DNA from: Acanthosepion pharaonis
Taxonomy: Eukaryota; Mollusca; Cephalopoda; Sepiida; Sepiidae
Direction: 5' to 3'
Assembly: GCA_903632075.3 (NCBI GenBank)
Contig: CAHIKZ030004140.1
Coordinates: 1,493,501-1,557,500, forward strand
DNA length: 64,000 bases
Shown: positions 44,511 through 55,640 of the stretch, piece after piece
How positions within the stretch are numbered: the stretch's first letter is position 1
How the letters are laid out: each line of letters begins with the position of its first letter
The notes under the pieces: generated by a model
Database searches by the model: none
The model's input: the letters and a program-made list of their open reading frames with translations, nothing else
What the model was told of the DNA's origin: nothing
Position numbers and translations under genes: made by a program

Positions 44511-44530
44511 AGAGAGAGAGAGAGAGAATG
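44281..44530. repeat. (GATA)n, (TA)n and (GA)n
   Basis: GATA at 44281-44329, TA at 44453-44508, GA at 44510-44527. Confidence 0.95.
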
Positions 44531-45067
44531 ATAGAGAGATAAAGATAATGAGAGAGAGATAAAAAGAGAGATATAAAACTCTGAGAACATGCAAAATGGT
44601 ACATGACCAGAGAACCTTTTTCTTTTCTATGTCTTATCTTAATCCATATTTTGATGAAAGACTATCAAGAAATAATTCTTTAAAAAATCCATCAAACTTT
44701 AGTTGTATTTAACTCAACTGTTCTGTTTCAATGAATTGTCAATTCTTATTTATCACTTCTCAGGTTTTATTGATGTCAATTTTTCACACTAAAAATTAAA
44801 TTCCTTTATAATAATCTTATGATATTTTCATATTTTTCTATCTCCATTTCTATTAAATATACTTGTCATGAAAGAATTTATTGATGATTTTTTTCGCATT
44901 ATTTGAAAACTAGTTTGATTGACTCGTGTATTTCAATTTTGTTAATATAATTCAGGAAAAGTAATTTCTTTTTAACATTCTGATGCTTCATCTTGTTCAG
45001 GAATTCTTCCATTAGATCTTTAAATGTGTTCAGTCTATGCAAACATGGAATCACAGAGTAGATACAA
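44531..45067. other. No feature recognised
   Basis: AT-rich spacer. Confidence 0.4.
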
Positions 45068-45170
45068 GAATGGTAATGGTAATGGTGATGTTAGCCATTT
45101 CCTTATAAGGAAACATTTGGTATTCATTGACTGAGCAGCCAGTACTGCTAAAAGATGTATTGTAATAGAA
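45068..45170 (+). repeat. Second copy of the TTTCCTTATAAGGAAA repeat
   Basis: Matches 6967-7048 in reverse orientation. See that entry. Confidence 0.65.
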
Positions 45171-45301
45171 CCAATAAAATGTTGAAAAGGCTCTGTTTTC
45201 ATATCTTAATATGAAACGGAAGATTTTTTAATATAATTAGATTTAAATAAGAAAATTTAATTAATTATAATCATCACCTAATAATGTCGCATGGAATGCA
45301 C

Positions 45302-45632
45302 ACAGCCTTTCTGTAAGTTTTTCTTTTTGATGCACTGATTTTATGAAGTTAAATGCAATACTAGATTGGCAGTTAGGTCTCATTATTTTGCAGTTGAAAC
45401 TGTTAGATGTTACCATAATTCTATGCTAACCATTTCTTCTCTTGCACTTTTCATTTGTGGAACTCTCTTAAAAAATTTTAATACAATGTCAAGCATCATC
45501 ATCTGTCTTCTTAACTCCTGTTCTTTTATTGTCCTTTCTCCTTAATAATGTTTTTCTCAGATTCTTTCACACTCAGTAACCACCGTGTGTCATAGTGGCT
45601 TTATTGCCTTGATTGGTGTAAAATGAAGTTTT
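45302..45632 (+). mobile_element. LINE-A 3' fragment
   Basis: AATACTAGATTGGCAGTTAG, GTGGAACTCTCTTAAAAAAT, ATACAATGTCAAGCATCATC, and CACTCAGTAACCACCGTGTG with the tail GCCTTGATTGGTGTAAAATG. Truncated at both ends relative to the 1067 copy; no frame. Confidence 0.75.
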
Positions 45633-46480
45633 TTCCCATTCATTAAAATGCTGACAAAAAAGTTCATTTTTGAAAAGATGTTATTTTTACCAGTTGGTGT
45701 TTATAGGTAATCATAACTAATCATTATAGGTAAGTAATTGGCTGAAATGATTGTTTGCATCAAGAGACTGATCAGCTGCAAGAGAAATTCTTTTTGATTT
45801 TATTGTGAACACAACAAAAGACAAATCTCTTTGGTGAACAAGAGAAACTGACACCATGTCTGGTGACCTTTGTTATATGAAGGGCATGCAACAATTTAGT
45901 CAAAAGAAAAGCAATCAGAAAGCACAAAGTACAAAGATTACAAGTAGCCACAGTCCGCCACCCTGTAGGCTACTGACTTGATTTCTGAGCCTGTTATGAA
46001 ATTTGTTGGTGAGAAGTTAACATTACTACAAATCACAAATGACTTATTGACAGATAGACTTTAGCCTTTTGTGATATTAACAACATAATGCCGAGAATAT
46101 TTCAACTATTTTTGCTTTCAATGTTATTATTTATGTTTGTTTGGTTGAAATTTTCTTGATTAAATCTTTTGCTTGTTTTTACCTTTCGTTTATTATTCAA
46201 TTGTTCCTTTTTTTTTATTTTGCTTGTTCTTTTGTTGAAATCAAATTTAATATTTTTATACATGTTTGTAAGATCAATTTTTCCATTGTTCATTGATTAT
46301 TTTCCCATTTTCATTTTATAATTATCAATTTGACTTTAGTTATTAATTATTTTCATAATCAATTAACATTTATAATTATTTTGGATTTATTTTGTTTGTG
46401 TTTGATTGCATTTCTTGTTTCAGCAAGATAATATGAAACATTTGATTCATGTATATATCTATATATATATATATACATAA
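45633..46480. other. No gene recognised
   Basis: AT-rich; the minus frame at 46102-46293 is a Lys/Asn run. Confidence 0.4.
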
Positions 46481-46569
46481 GTGTGTGGTTTTATGTCTGC
46501 GAATATGTGTGTGAATGTATTTGTACATGTGTATACATGTATGTGAGTATATGTGTGTATGTGTGTGTG

Positions 46570-46656
<87 letters not shown>

Positions 46657-46660
46657 GTAT
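46481..46660. repeat. TG-rich then long (TA)n
   Basis: Degenerate TG/TATG at 46481-46571, TA to about 46643, then GTAT. Confidence 0.95.
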
Positions 46661-46797
46661 ATGGAGCACCACATGTAGTGCAATGATATTTCATAAGTAC
46701 ATTTTGCAAAACAATAAAGCAATTTGCTAAACCTACTTGATGACTGAGATAGTTGGTTATTTCTTTCTGGTGTCAATAATCAGTGTCCATGTAGATG

Positions 46798-46799
46798 GC

Positions 46800-46837
<38 letters not shown>

Positions 46838-46920
46838 TAAACAGAATGAAATAGACACATAGATGAATAGAATGAGATAGATAAATAGATATGAATAGAC
46901 CTAGATAGAGAATAATCAAT
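46798..46920. repeat. (TAGA)n and degenerate GATA
   Basis: TAGA at 46799-46836, then decayed units to about 46910. Confidence 0.9.
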
Positions 46921-46930
46921 GTATCACTTA

Positions 46931-46933
<3 letters not shown>

Positions 46934-46985
<52 letters not shown>

Positions 46986-47061
46986 GAAGATCAATAAATC
47001 TGTGGGCTGACATATTTATTCACTGAATTTTGATGTAGAATTTTCAGTATATATTTTTTTG

Positions 47062-47130
<69 letters not shown>

Positions 47131-47170
47131 GTTTTGTTGATACTGTTACCTGGGCCAATGTAGATATCTT

Positions 47171-47214
<44 letters not shown>

Positions 47215-47280
47215 GGAAGATCAATAAATCTTTGGGCTGACATATTCATTGAATTTTGATCTATTTTTCAGTGTATAGAA
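46934..47280. repeat. Duplicated 65-bp unit separated by (TA)n tracts
   Basis: GGAAGATCAATAAATCTGTG…TGACATATT…GAATTTTGAT occurs at 46984-47050 and 47215-47275. TA tracts lie at 46934-46982, 47069-47124 and 47176-47210. This is another case of short unique islands alternating with TA. Confidence 0.75.
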
Positions 47281-48107
47281 AACAATGTCAGGTTAAGGGC
47301 ATTAACAAAAGAGATTATATTGAAAAATAAATATTTGGTATGTAAAATATATTCACATTTTCATCTTTCAGCTGTAGACTTATTAATGTACTTACATATA
47401 TACATACTCATCAATTTACACAATTCCATATTTTTATTCCTCAATTCTTTTTATTAATTTGAAATGATTTTCCATTTTATCCTTTTCTTCTCATTTTTTT
47501 TATTTTTCTTTCAATGGTGTTCACCTGATTATTTATTTTGTTTAATTCTTTGGTAAATATTAATTCTTTGTTTTATGGAAACTTTTCCATTCTAATTATT
47601 CAGAATCATTCAACATTTAGAATCTGTTAAAATGATGATGTAGAAAATAGACTTTCCTCTTATATAATCTCTCAAGTATAATAAACATTAAAAAATAGTT
47701 TTGCTCTCAAGTTTCACTAATGAACAATTTTAATTTGTGAATGGGACAAGACACTTGGTTTATCAATAACCTCATTATTCAACAGATTTGAATATTTTTC
47801 TTCTTTCAGAGTTGAGGAACAGCAAGTTGCGAGATATTTTGTAATTTCAAAGCAAAATATAATATTAAAATAAAGGAATTGCCTAAACCATAACAATTAT
47901 TTTTTTCTCTTCATTTTCCTTTTAAATATCTCTTTTTTTCCATACATTTGGTATCTGTTGTGTACACAAATATAGAATGACAGTTTGCTATTCAGCAATA
48001 TGGTTGAGTTGGGACTCTTTTGCAAAATGATAATCCTTTGCTGACTAAGGTTTCCAGACCAACATTGGGGAGGTCTTTCAACATTGATTTCTCAGTGGAT
48101 TATCTGT
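47281..48107. other. No gene recognised
   Basis: AT-rich spacer. Confidence 0.4.
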
Positions 48108-48200
48108 CTGGAAAAAATAAAAATTTTCTGTCAATTTTCTTCTTTCTGTCTGGAAAAAATAAAAATTTTCTGTGAATTTTCTTCTGTCTGGAAAAATTTT
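48108..48200. repeat. 40-bp tandem repeat, about 2.3 copies
   Basis: TGTCTGGAAAAAATAAAAAT begins units at 48108 and 48147, with a partial third at 48186. Confidence 0.85.
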
Positions 48201-48430
48201 TTAAAAAATAGCTAAAAATAAAATACTAAAATTCAATTCATTTGCAAATCTTTGTATTACATAATCAGATTTTTATTTTCCTGTTTTTGTTTTTTCATAA
48301 CAATGTTTTAGAGGTCATGTCTTTTGATAGAGTAGTTAGCTGCAATGGTGGCCAGCTAAGAGTGTGCTTTTCCTGTCATTCACCTGTCAAGAACAACTAT
48401 AAATGGAGGAAAGGGGTAAAATAAACATTC
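48201..48430. other. Spacer with a frame of unknown meaning
   Basis: The plus frame 48242-48424 includes SFDRVVSCNGGQLRVCFSC, preceded by a pyrimidine-rich run and TTTTAG. No domain recognised; not called as a gene. Confidence 0.25.
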
Positions 48431-48975
48431 TTGAGCAAGAGGGTTCATCTAGCTGCAAAAGGGTCAGTGTTCATCTAGCTGCAGGAGGGTCAGGATTCAT
48501 CTAGCTGCAGGAGGGTCAGGGTTCATCTAGCTGCAGGAGGGTCAGGGTTAGTTCAGCTGAAGGAGGGTCAGGGATAGTCTAGTTGCAGGAGGTTTAGGGT
48601 TATTCTAGCTGCATGAGGGTCAAGGGTTTGTCTAGCTGCAAGAGGGTCAGGCTTAGTCTAGCTGCAGAAGGGTCAGGGTTAGTCTACCTGCAGGAGAGTA
48701 AGAATTCATCTAGTTGTAGAAGTGTCAGGGTTAGTCTAGCTACAGGAGGGTTAGGGTTAGTCCAGCTTCAGGATTTTCAGTGTTTGTCTAGCTGCAGGAG
48801 CATCAGGGTTAGTTTATCTGCAGGAGGGTCAGAGTTAATCTAGCTGCAAGAGGATCTGGGTCAATTCAGCTGCAGGTGGTTTAAGGTTAGGCCAGTTGCA
48901 GGAGAGTCCAGTTTAGTCTAGCTGCAAGTGGGTAATGGTTCAAGATGGCCGGGTTTGTCTAGCTTCAGGAGGGAC
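48431..48975 (+). repeat. 26-bp GC-richer minisatellite, about 20 units
   Basis: The unit core is TCTAGCTGCAGGAGGGTCAG. Spacing is 26 bp over the first units, with later units more diverged. The G-rich strand (GGAGGGTCAGGG) contrasts with its surroundings. As 26 is not a multiple of three, the overlapping 76-residue frame cycles through three readings of the unit and is not a gene. Confidence 0.95.
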
Positions 48976-49500
48976 ACAATGTAAATAAAAGGGTAAAGTT
49001 TAGAGTCCTTGTCTTTGTTGTTATTATGATGTTTCAGCTGCTCTGGCCTCCAGTTTTCTTCAGGTCTTTGTCATTCAGATTAACCTTCAGGGAAATTGGA
49101 ACTGAATCCTTTATTTAATTTATGGATCTAGAATATTTTCATACTGCTGATCATGTCTAGGGATATCTCCTCTTGTTCTTATTTAGTACTGCTCAGCTAT
49201 TGCTTAACTTCTTTCCACAAAATGTACATTTGCACTACCTAGCCCAAGAATTAAACTCACAATTACCATGTCACCAAATTCACAAAACCATACTTTAATT
49301 TACTAGGTTATTTTCTCACTTCTCACTTCTTTTTTCTTAAGACTGTTACTGCAATTTCTGTTATTGTAATATTCTGTTAGTTTTGGGGAACATTAGATAT
49401 TTCCTGTCACAAGAAAAGCCTCATGGATATCAGCCATTTTACACCTGGGAGCAGGCTAGAAAGAGATGAAATTGATGATAATTGATGTATCAAGCACTTT
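48976..49500. other. Decayed SINE-3-like sequence, otherwise unrecognised
   Basis: At about 49015-49040, GTCTTTGTTGTTATTATGATGTTTCAGC resembles the minus-strand SINE-3 tail; the rest is not recognised. Confidence 0.3.
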
Positions 49501-49504
49501 AGAT

Positions 49505-49957
49505 TTTATTTTTTTGATTGTAATTTGCCCCAAGCAAGGCACTAAGACACAAGAAAATCTAAAAGTGAGAACCTAAACAGGAGGATAAATAGCAATTGAC
49601 ATTGCATTTAAATTTTAAACACCTGGCCTGAAGCTTGAAGGAGCAAGAAAAAAAAGCATGGGATTTATGGTTACAATCAACTGTAAACTGATGAGACATC
49701 ATCACCAGTCTAGTACACTGTGCTTAAAGCTCATCCGTACAATTACCAAAAAAGTATTTATAGAAAAGGCACAGGTTGGCCCGAGATGCCAAAAACTGGA
49801 TTCTTCTTTGGATCTTATCAAGAAACTTTAGATATATAACAGGTGCCCCAAACTGGATGTGGTAGCAATATTCTAAGCATAGATGAATGGTAGACTTATG
49901 GATATGTAAGATTGATTTTGGAGAGAAAAACCATCTAGCATGATACACTGAACCAAC
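49505..49957 (-). mobile_element. LINE-A 3' fragment, 5'-truncated at (TAGA)n
   Basis: The minus strand begins, straight after the TATC repeat, with KVGSVYHARWFFSPKSILHI, then HKSTIHLCLEYCYHIQFGAP, LDKIQRRIQFL and LFYKYFFGNCTDEL. The decayed C-terminus and the tail GCCTTGCTTGGGGCAAATT follow. Its start position matches the truncation points of the copies at 1067 and 32128. Confidence 0.85.
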
Positions 49958-49959
49958 CT

Positions 49960-50016
<57 letters not shown>

Positions 50017-50017
50017 G
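49958..50017. repeat. (TAGA)n inside LINE-A sequence
   Basis: About 14 units. LINE-A sequence lies on both sides in the same orientation, and about 95 bp of it is present on both sides. Confidence 0.95.
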
Positions 50018-51200
50018 TGTTAGTAATATTCTATGCCTGGATGAATGGTAGACTTATAGATATATAAGATTGATTTTGGAGAGAAAAATTGTCTAGTATG
50101 ATATAGTGAACCAATTTTCTTAGCTGCAGATCAAACAATGGTTTCAATATAGTCTTTTCACTTTTTGTCAGCCAAGAAGGTGCAACAAGTCACTATCTTG
50201 GAGATCAGCATCAACCATGTTAATGGAAAGCAGAAAGAGATTAACAGAGAACAGTTTATTTTGTGGGGCATTAAAGTTAACAAGCAATCCTTTGCCACAG
50301 ATAACAACAGACCGAAAGTGGTTTTTGACACCCACCACCAATTTGACCTTATCAAACTGATCAGACTTATTATCAAGACAAGAGTAAATGGTTACATCAT
50401 CAATACAGATATCAAGTTGAGAGCTGATATCATCGAGATGGTCATTAATGAAGCTTAAAAACAAAGTAGGACCAATGATAGGGTCTTGTGGGGGGGAACA
50501 CTTGCATTAGTATGAAAGGATCTAAAAGAGTGGTTGTTCAGGATAACTTTGATAAAAACGACTGAATCAGTTCCAAAAATTTTCTGGAAACACTGTAATT
50601 TTTCAACTTGCTAAAAGACTCTCTCTGCAATTATCATCTGTACCTCAGCAGTTGACTTGGAAAAATGAAAGCCATATTGCTTGTCTAAAAAAGGCCCTGC
50701 AATATAAGATGCTTAACTAATTCAGCATTGATTAGGGCCTATAGAAGTTTCCCAGAAAGAGGTAGAAGTCTAATAGGCCAATAGTTGGAAGGGTCTGTCA
50801 GTTCACCTGAGTTCTTAAAAACCAGAACAACAGATGAGAATATCCAACATGCAGGAAAGCAAGAGGCAGCAAAGCATTTATTATACAGTTTAAAGAGAAC
50901 AGGAGCCAGTTCAGGGACACATTTCTTACAAACTATTACAGGGATACCGTCAGATTCACATGCTTTGTAGGGATCCAGATTAGAGATGATAGCAGAAACC
51001 ATAGCAGAAGTTATATGCATATCATTCAATAGAGACTCAGTTCTAAGCAGGAAGTTAAGCAAGGATACTCCAGATAAGTCAAAAGTAGAGTTTAAGGAGA
51101 ATTTTTAGGTGAAACATTCAGCTTTATAAGCAGAAGATGTAAACACCTCAAATTGATTTAAGAGAGGAAGAATAGAAAACTTACTCTTATTTAATATCTG
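50018..51200 (-). pseudogene. LINE-A reverse transcriptase region, degenerate
   Basis: The longest LINE-A copy. From high to low coordinates: ISNLDPYKACESDGIPVIVC, CVPELAPVLFKLYNKCF and DPSNYWPIRLLPLSGKLL (fingers and first palm motifs, 'SDGIP…NYRPISLL'). Next comes a stretch with stops and a deletion, then LSFINDHLDDISSQLDICID and DVTIYSCLDNK. The last of these is the catalytic box, where YADD has become CIDD: both aspartates are kept and Tyr-Ala is lost. Then LLVNFNAPQNKLFSVN, ADLQDSDLLHLLG and ARQFFSPKSILYIYKS-type sequence follow. Endonuclease and 5' parts are absent. Jockey-like by pattern. It does not encode a full protein. Confidence 0.85.
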
Positions 51201-51232
51201 TCTATAATTCTAAAATGAGTCATTGTAGCTAT

Positions 51233-51545
51233 TTACCCTATTTACATTGTTTGGACTGTTGTCCTCATTTTTATTGTCATATTCACAATGTCTCAGCTAT
51301 TGGCCAATGAACAAAAGCATTGGTTCAAGTAATCCAGTAAATTGACCCAAAAGGTTTTGAATTCAGCAGAGGTAAACAAAAATTTTGAGAGTTGAATTAC
51401 TAAAGGGAAATAATTCAAACTGAGATATCCAGAAAAGGCATGGCACATGGAACTAGAACATTCTACCCCAGTGCACAAAATAAATGGTTTGTTTTTCCAA
51501 CATATATCACCTGAAGAAGGCCAGAGCATACAATGGCCAAAACCT
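51233..51545 (+). mobile_element. SINE-3 with an inverted tail piece in front
   Basis: 51233-51297 is the SINE-3 tail on the minus strand (TTACCCTATTTACATTGTTT; GTCCTCATTTTTATTGTCAT). From about 51305 the plus strand continues with SINE-3 head and body (AAAGCATTGGTTCAAGTAAT; GAGATATCCAGAAAAGGCAT; CACCTGAAGAAGGCCAGAGC). Two opposed copies or an inversion would explain this. Confidence 0.75.
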
Positions 51546-53474
51546 CATGAATTATTTAATACACTATTACAGAGCCAACAGTAATCCCAAGAGCCAAAGT
51601 TGTTAGATGCAATATGGTGCTTCATTCTCTCAGCAAACACAAACTTAAGAAATTCTTCATCGTCTTTAGAATCATCATTAAACAACAACTGGTATCACAA
51701 TGGAAATGTCAACCTATTTTCTTCTTAATCTTTTTTCACAAGTTTTTTTTTAATTAGAAAGATCAATAAAAACATTTCGGAATTGATGTTATGTACTCCA
51801 CCTCAACTAACTCATCAAATGGTAAATGGAACGATGACAGACACTCAGTTTTAATATTCCCCAAACTTTTCATCTAATATGGCCAAACTAAAAAACAATA
51901 TGGTAGCTTTAGCCATAATAAAACCTTAAAAAACAATAATTTAAAAAAAATATTTAAAATTAAACACAAAAATTGATTAATTTCAACAATTTATTTAACC
52001 AATTTATTTGAAGAAATAAAAAATTACATTCTTCACCAGAACTAATTATTTCCACTCTGACTGGTCTAAAATAATTATTCCCAGCCTGGTTGGTCCAAAA
52101 CTTGTTTTTATAATTTATTACACATGATATCATTGAGAAAAACACTTTTTTGTTAAAAGCAGGATATTTAGCCAAAATAATTGATGATAACTAATAAGAT
52201 AAAGGGGAAATATTTTAAATCTTCCATGACATATACAAGTATGTAGATTTAATATTATAGAGAAAGAGGAAGAAAAATTGAATTAGTCTCTTGTGTGATT
52301 ATTGGGAAAAAATATCCCCCAGGAAATGTCAATGTTGTCTAAATAAGAGTCAAATGATTATTGTTCATTGTTTCAGACAGAAAATCGTTGGCTGGGGACA
52401 AAATGGCTGAATAGGAACTAAACATATTTAGAAATACAGATATCTATCCCACTGGGCAAACTTAGACACACCATTCTGGCTAATTGATTTTTTCAGAAGA
52501 GTGATATTATCTGGAAAATAATTTCATCAATTTTTTTTATTCAATATCTGTGACAATGATTCCAATGGCCAAAATAAACATCTTTTCCCAACACACAAAA
52601 AATTAATCTTCACTTAACATCTTAATGAAAGTGTTTTGTGTAATGAAGTCATTATTTAGAGATAAGCAACTAAATTTCTTTTCTTATTCTCTTGACATTT
52701 GATGGGCAAATGACCATATAAAGAGCACACCTCATCAAGTATAAAGATAATATTTCATGACATAAAAAATATATCCCATTATATATAATTAGGATATCAT
52801 ATAACTCATAAAATTTATAACTCATCACACGTAAAGAATATATCTTGTCACATAAAGAACATATCTTATCACAAGTAAAATAACATATATTGCCACAAGT
52901 AAAAGAAACATATCTAATCTAAGAAAAAATAACAGGGGACATAATCCATAAAAATTATTCAGCACATCTGTGAATTTAGCAAAATCTTACACATTGACAA
53001 CAAATTTCTCACCAGACTAAATTTTGCCTGAAGATGACAAGAGAATGAAGAAACTAAATCATTGTGAAGAAAGATATGAAAAAAATCACTTATAGTAATA
53101 ATGCTATGTATATATACTATTATTATTTGTGTATTATTCTTTTCAATCATCATCTTCATTTTATCTGACATTATATAATGTCAGTATCAATCTTCATTCT
53201 GTTTATGAAACCTTCTGAATATATAAACAACTAAACCTTCTGAATATTCATGACAAATATCAACAAATCAAGCAAACAGCTCGAAATATTCAAGAGAAGT
53301 GCTAAAAACAGTATAAATAAAATAAAACAGAAATGAAAAATCATCAGTACACTGCAAACACCCACAACACAAATAGGTAATGCCTGAAGAAAGTTTAAAT
53401 TCTCACTAAATGTTGACCTCCCAGAATAATTGCTTTGTGACACTTCCTATGTTACAGCAGATAATTAGTTTTGT
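51546..53474. other. No gene; one degenerate tandem repeat
   Basis: At 52730-52920 short units such as AACATATCTTATCACAAGTA recur with variable spacing. No other feature recognised. Confidence 0.45.
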
Positions 53475-53706
53475 TCCCCATCCAAAGCTATAGAACCCGG
53501 TCTGTTCTACTATTTACCCCTCTTCTTCTCCCCCAGCTGTGGGCAAATAGCAGGACAGACCGGGTTCTATAGCCTTGGATGGCAACTGGTCTACTGCAGA
53601 AAGAAATGGCAACCTACTGTGGGAAGAAAATCTTTCTCATCAGTCAAGTATTTAAAAATATATGATCACCTAAGCATGTATCATGCTTAGCATATAACTG
53701 ACTGAT
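53475..53706 (+). mobile_element. SINE-1 copy with its own inverted piece (hairpin)
   Basis: 53479-53519 is a minus-strand SINE-1 piece (CTATAGAACCCGGTCTGTTC). From about 53534 the same region appears on the plus strand (CAGACCGGGTTCTATAGCCT) and the SINE runs on to TAACTGACTGA. The two arms of about 41 bp surround a short loop. Confidence 0.8.
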
Positions 53707-53774
53707 TCCCATACACACTTTATGGCAAAATGAAAACTCTTCATTAAAAATTTGGTATATATTACTTATTCTTG

Positions 53775-53775
<1 letters not shown>

Positions 53776-53839
<64 letters not shown>
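53776..53839. repeat. (TA)n
   Basis: TA tract. Confidence 0.95.
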
Positions 53840-54062
53840 GGTGGACTCTCCCATCGTATTCAGCATATGAGCTTCAAGCAGCTCACTTCCTAGGAACCGA
53901 CAGCCAAACACCAGCACATATGATTTGATTATACTGGTGAAGGCTTTGTGCAGAACCAAGCACACTTTTTGAAGCGCTGAATACAGAGACCTGGTGCACT
54001 ACATGCCACAAGATCTCCAAATGACCCTCTGCAGGTTTTGAATTCAGACTTGTCCTTCTTCT
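53840..54062 (-). repeat. Dispersed repeat R5, copy 2
   Basis: ATATGATTTGATTATACTGG, CAGAACCAAGCACACTTTTT and AAATGACCCTCTGCAGGTTT match 24645-24795. The minus frame reads VLHKAFTSIIKSYVLVFGCR; no family recognised. Confidence 0.65.
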
Positions 54063-54254
54063 AGACCAGTTACCATCCAAGGCTATAAAACCCAGTCTGT
54101 CCTGCTATTTACCCATAGGTGGATGGCAGAAGAAGAGGATTAATACCTTTCCCAAGATTATTAACACATAAGAGAATGTAATGGATTCGACTAGAATTTG
54201 AACTTGGCTCTCCGATTCCTTAATGCAAACCACTATCCACTACTCAGCGTGCCT

Positions 54255-54256
<2 letters not shown>
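54063..54256 (-). mobile_element. SINE-1 copy, head and partial body
   Basis: Minus strand: GGCACGCTGAGTAGTGGATA, then GAGCCAAGTTCAAATTC (B box), then TGGGTAAATAGCAGGACAGA. It ends at GATGGTAACTGG, so its 3' end is truncated. Confidence 0.8.
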
Positions 54257-54300
<44 letters not shown>

Positions 54301-54554
54301 CCAAATTTAATAGAATGACCTCTTTAAATGAATTTAAGATGATGCAATATACATATCCTCCTGTTTTGGTATATGTGTGTGTGCATGCACTCATGTATGT
54401 GCATATGCACTCATGTGTATGCACATATGTGTGCACTCATATGTGTGTATGTATGCTTGCCTGTGTGTGCTCATGTACATAGATGCATGCATGTATGTGT
54501 TTGTGTGTGTGTGTGTGTGTGTGTATACTCATGTGCATGTTTATGTGTGTATGT

Positions 54555-54621
<67 letters not shown>

Positions 54622-54640
54622 TGAGAGCATGTGTTTGATT
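54257..54640. repeat. (TA)n, TG-rich block, (TA)n, (GA)n
   Basis: TA at 54257-54298, degenerate TG/CATG at 54370-54560, TA at 54558-54588, GA at 54588-54624. Several frames here are Cys/Val/His repeat translations. Confidence 0.95.
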
Positions 54641-54659
54641 AATTTCTTTTTATGTGAAT

Positions 54660-55443
54660 TGGAAAGTGTTTTAACGGAGGATGGAAAATGTGGCATCAAA
54701 ATCCAAAAGTGTTAATCAAATAGCAAAAGAAATGTGCCTTCCAAAAGCTAAGCAAATTATTAAGAAACAGGAAAATTTTATTACAAAGAAAAGAGTGTTG
54801 AACAGCTATGTAATATCAGCCATCCTATATGGCAGTGAATACAGGAAAATATCCTCACAGATAAAGAGGAGACTAGTGTCAACATAGATGTAGTTCTACA
54901 GAAGGATGTTGAGAATACCATGAACTGAACATACATCAGGAAGGTTTAAGGAAAATGGAAACAAAAAGGTATTTTTTATTAATCATTTCACTGCAAGCAA
55001 AGAGATAATGCCACTCAAGAGGTTACTGGGAGTGTAAGAAAATGAGAAGACTTTAATGGGGAGAAAGAACAATAAAAAAATAGAATTTCGACAGGCAGAA
55101 GATGGTGATTGACATTGAATTTAAATTTTTGAAGATTGTAGGTAGCAGAGAAGCAAGAAATCAGAAGGGAGTTCCACAGGTGAAAAGTACAAGAAGAGAA
55201 ATTATCAAAATAGAATTTATGGTTACATCTAGATACACTTAGAATCAGAAAATGACAATTGAAATTTCTAGTACACATCATGAGAAAAGAGGGCTTGGAG
55301 ACTTTGATATTCACAGGATATATGGAAGATAAGAGGAAAGCAGGACAAGAATTGGGGGAGAAGAAGAAAAGACAAACCTTTCCAAGAGCTACAAAAGATC
55401 AGAAGTTGGGAGGGGGAGACATTATAGCCCATGTCCTGAAGGT
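54660..55443 (+). mobile_element. RTE-like LINE 3' part, interrupted by LINE-A
   Basis: Left part: KRVLNSYVISAILYGSEYRK, then FYRRMLRIP, TEHTS and KENGNKK, up to about 54970. Right part from about 55236: RI[R]K…QLKFLVHIMRKEGLETLIF, TGYMEDKRKAGQ and AHVLKVHSTKKK. The join corresponds to the usual 'MWFYRRMLRIPWTEH…LGHIMRKEGLE' C-terminus of RTE-like LINEs. The insertion splits the coding region. The 3' tail is the (AAG)n that follows. Confidence 0.75.
54971..55233 (-). mobile_element. LINE-A 3' fragment nested in the RTE-like LINE
   Basis: Minus strand: NFSSCTFHLWNSLLISCFSA, then TYNLQKFKFNVNHHLLPVE, then the 3' tail GCTTGCAGTGAAATGATTAA. 5'-truncated after about 260 bp. It separates two halves of one RTE-like frame, so LINE-A moved after RTE here. 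Confidence 0.85.
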
Positions 55444-55640
55444 ACATAGCACAAAGAAGAAGAAGAAGAAGAAGAAGAAGAAGAAGAAGAAGAAGAAGAA
55501 TAGGAAGGATGAGGGAAAAGAGAAAAAAGGAGGAGGAGAAGAAGAAGAAAAATAAAGAGGAGAAAAGAGAGGAGGAGGGTGAGAATAAAAGGAGGAGGAG
55601 AAAAAGAAGAAGGTGGAGGAGGAGATGAAAAAGAAGGTCT
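55444..55640. repeat. (AAG)n tail and purine-rich block
   Basis: AAG at 55454-55502, then GGA/GAA-rich sequence to about 55640. Long minus-strand Leu/Phe/Ser frames are artefacts. Confidence 0.95.

Noticed and set aside
48613..48843. 76-residue frame in the minisatellite
   Set aside because: Comes from the 26-bp unit read in all three phases; it has no independent support.
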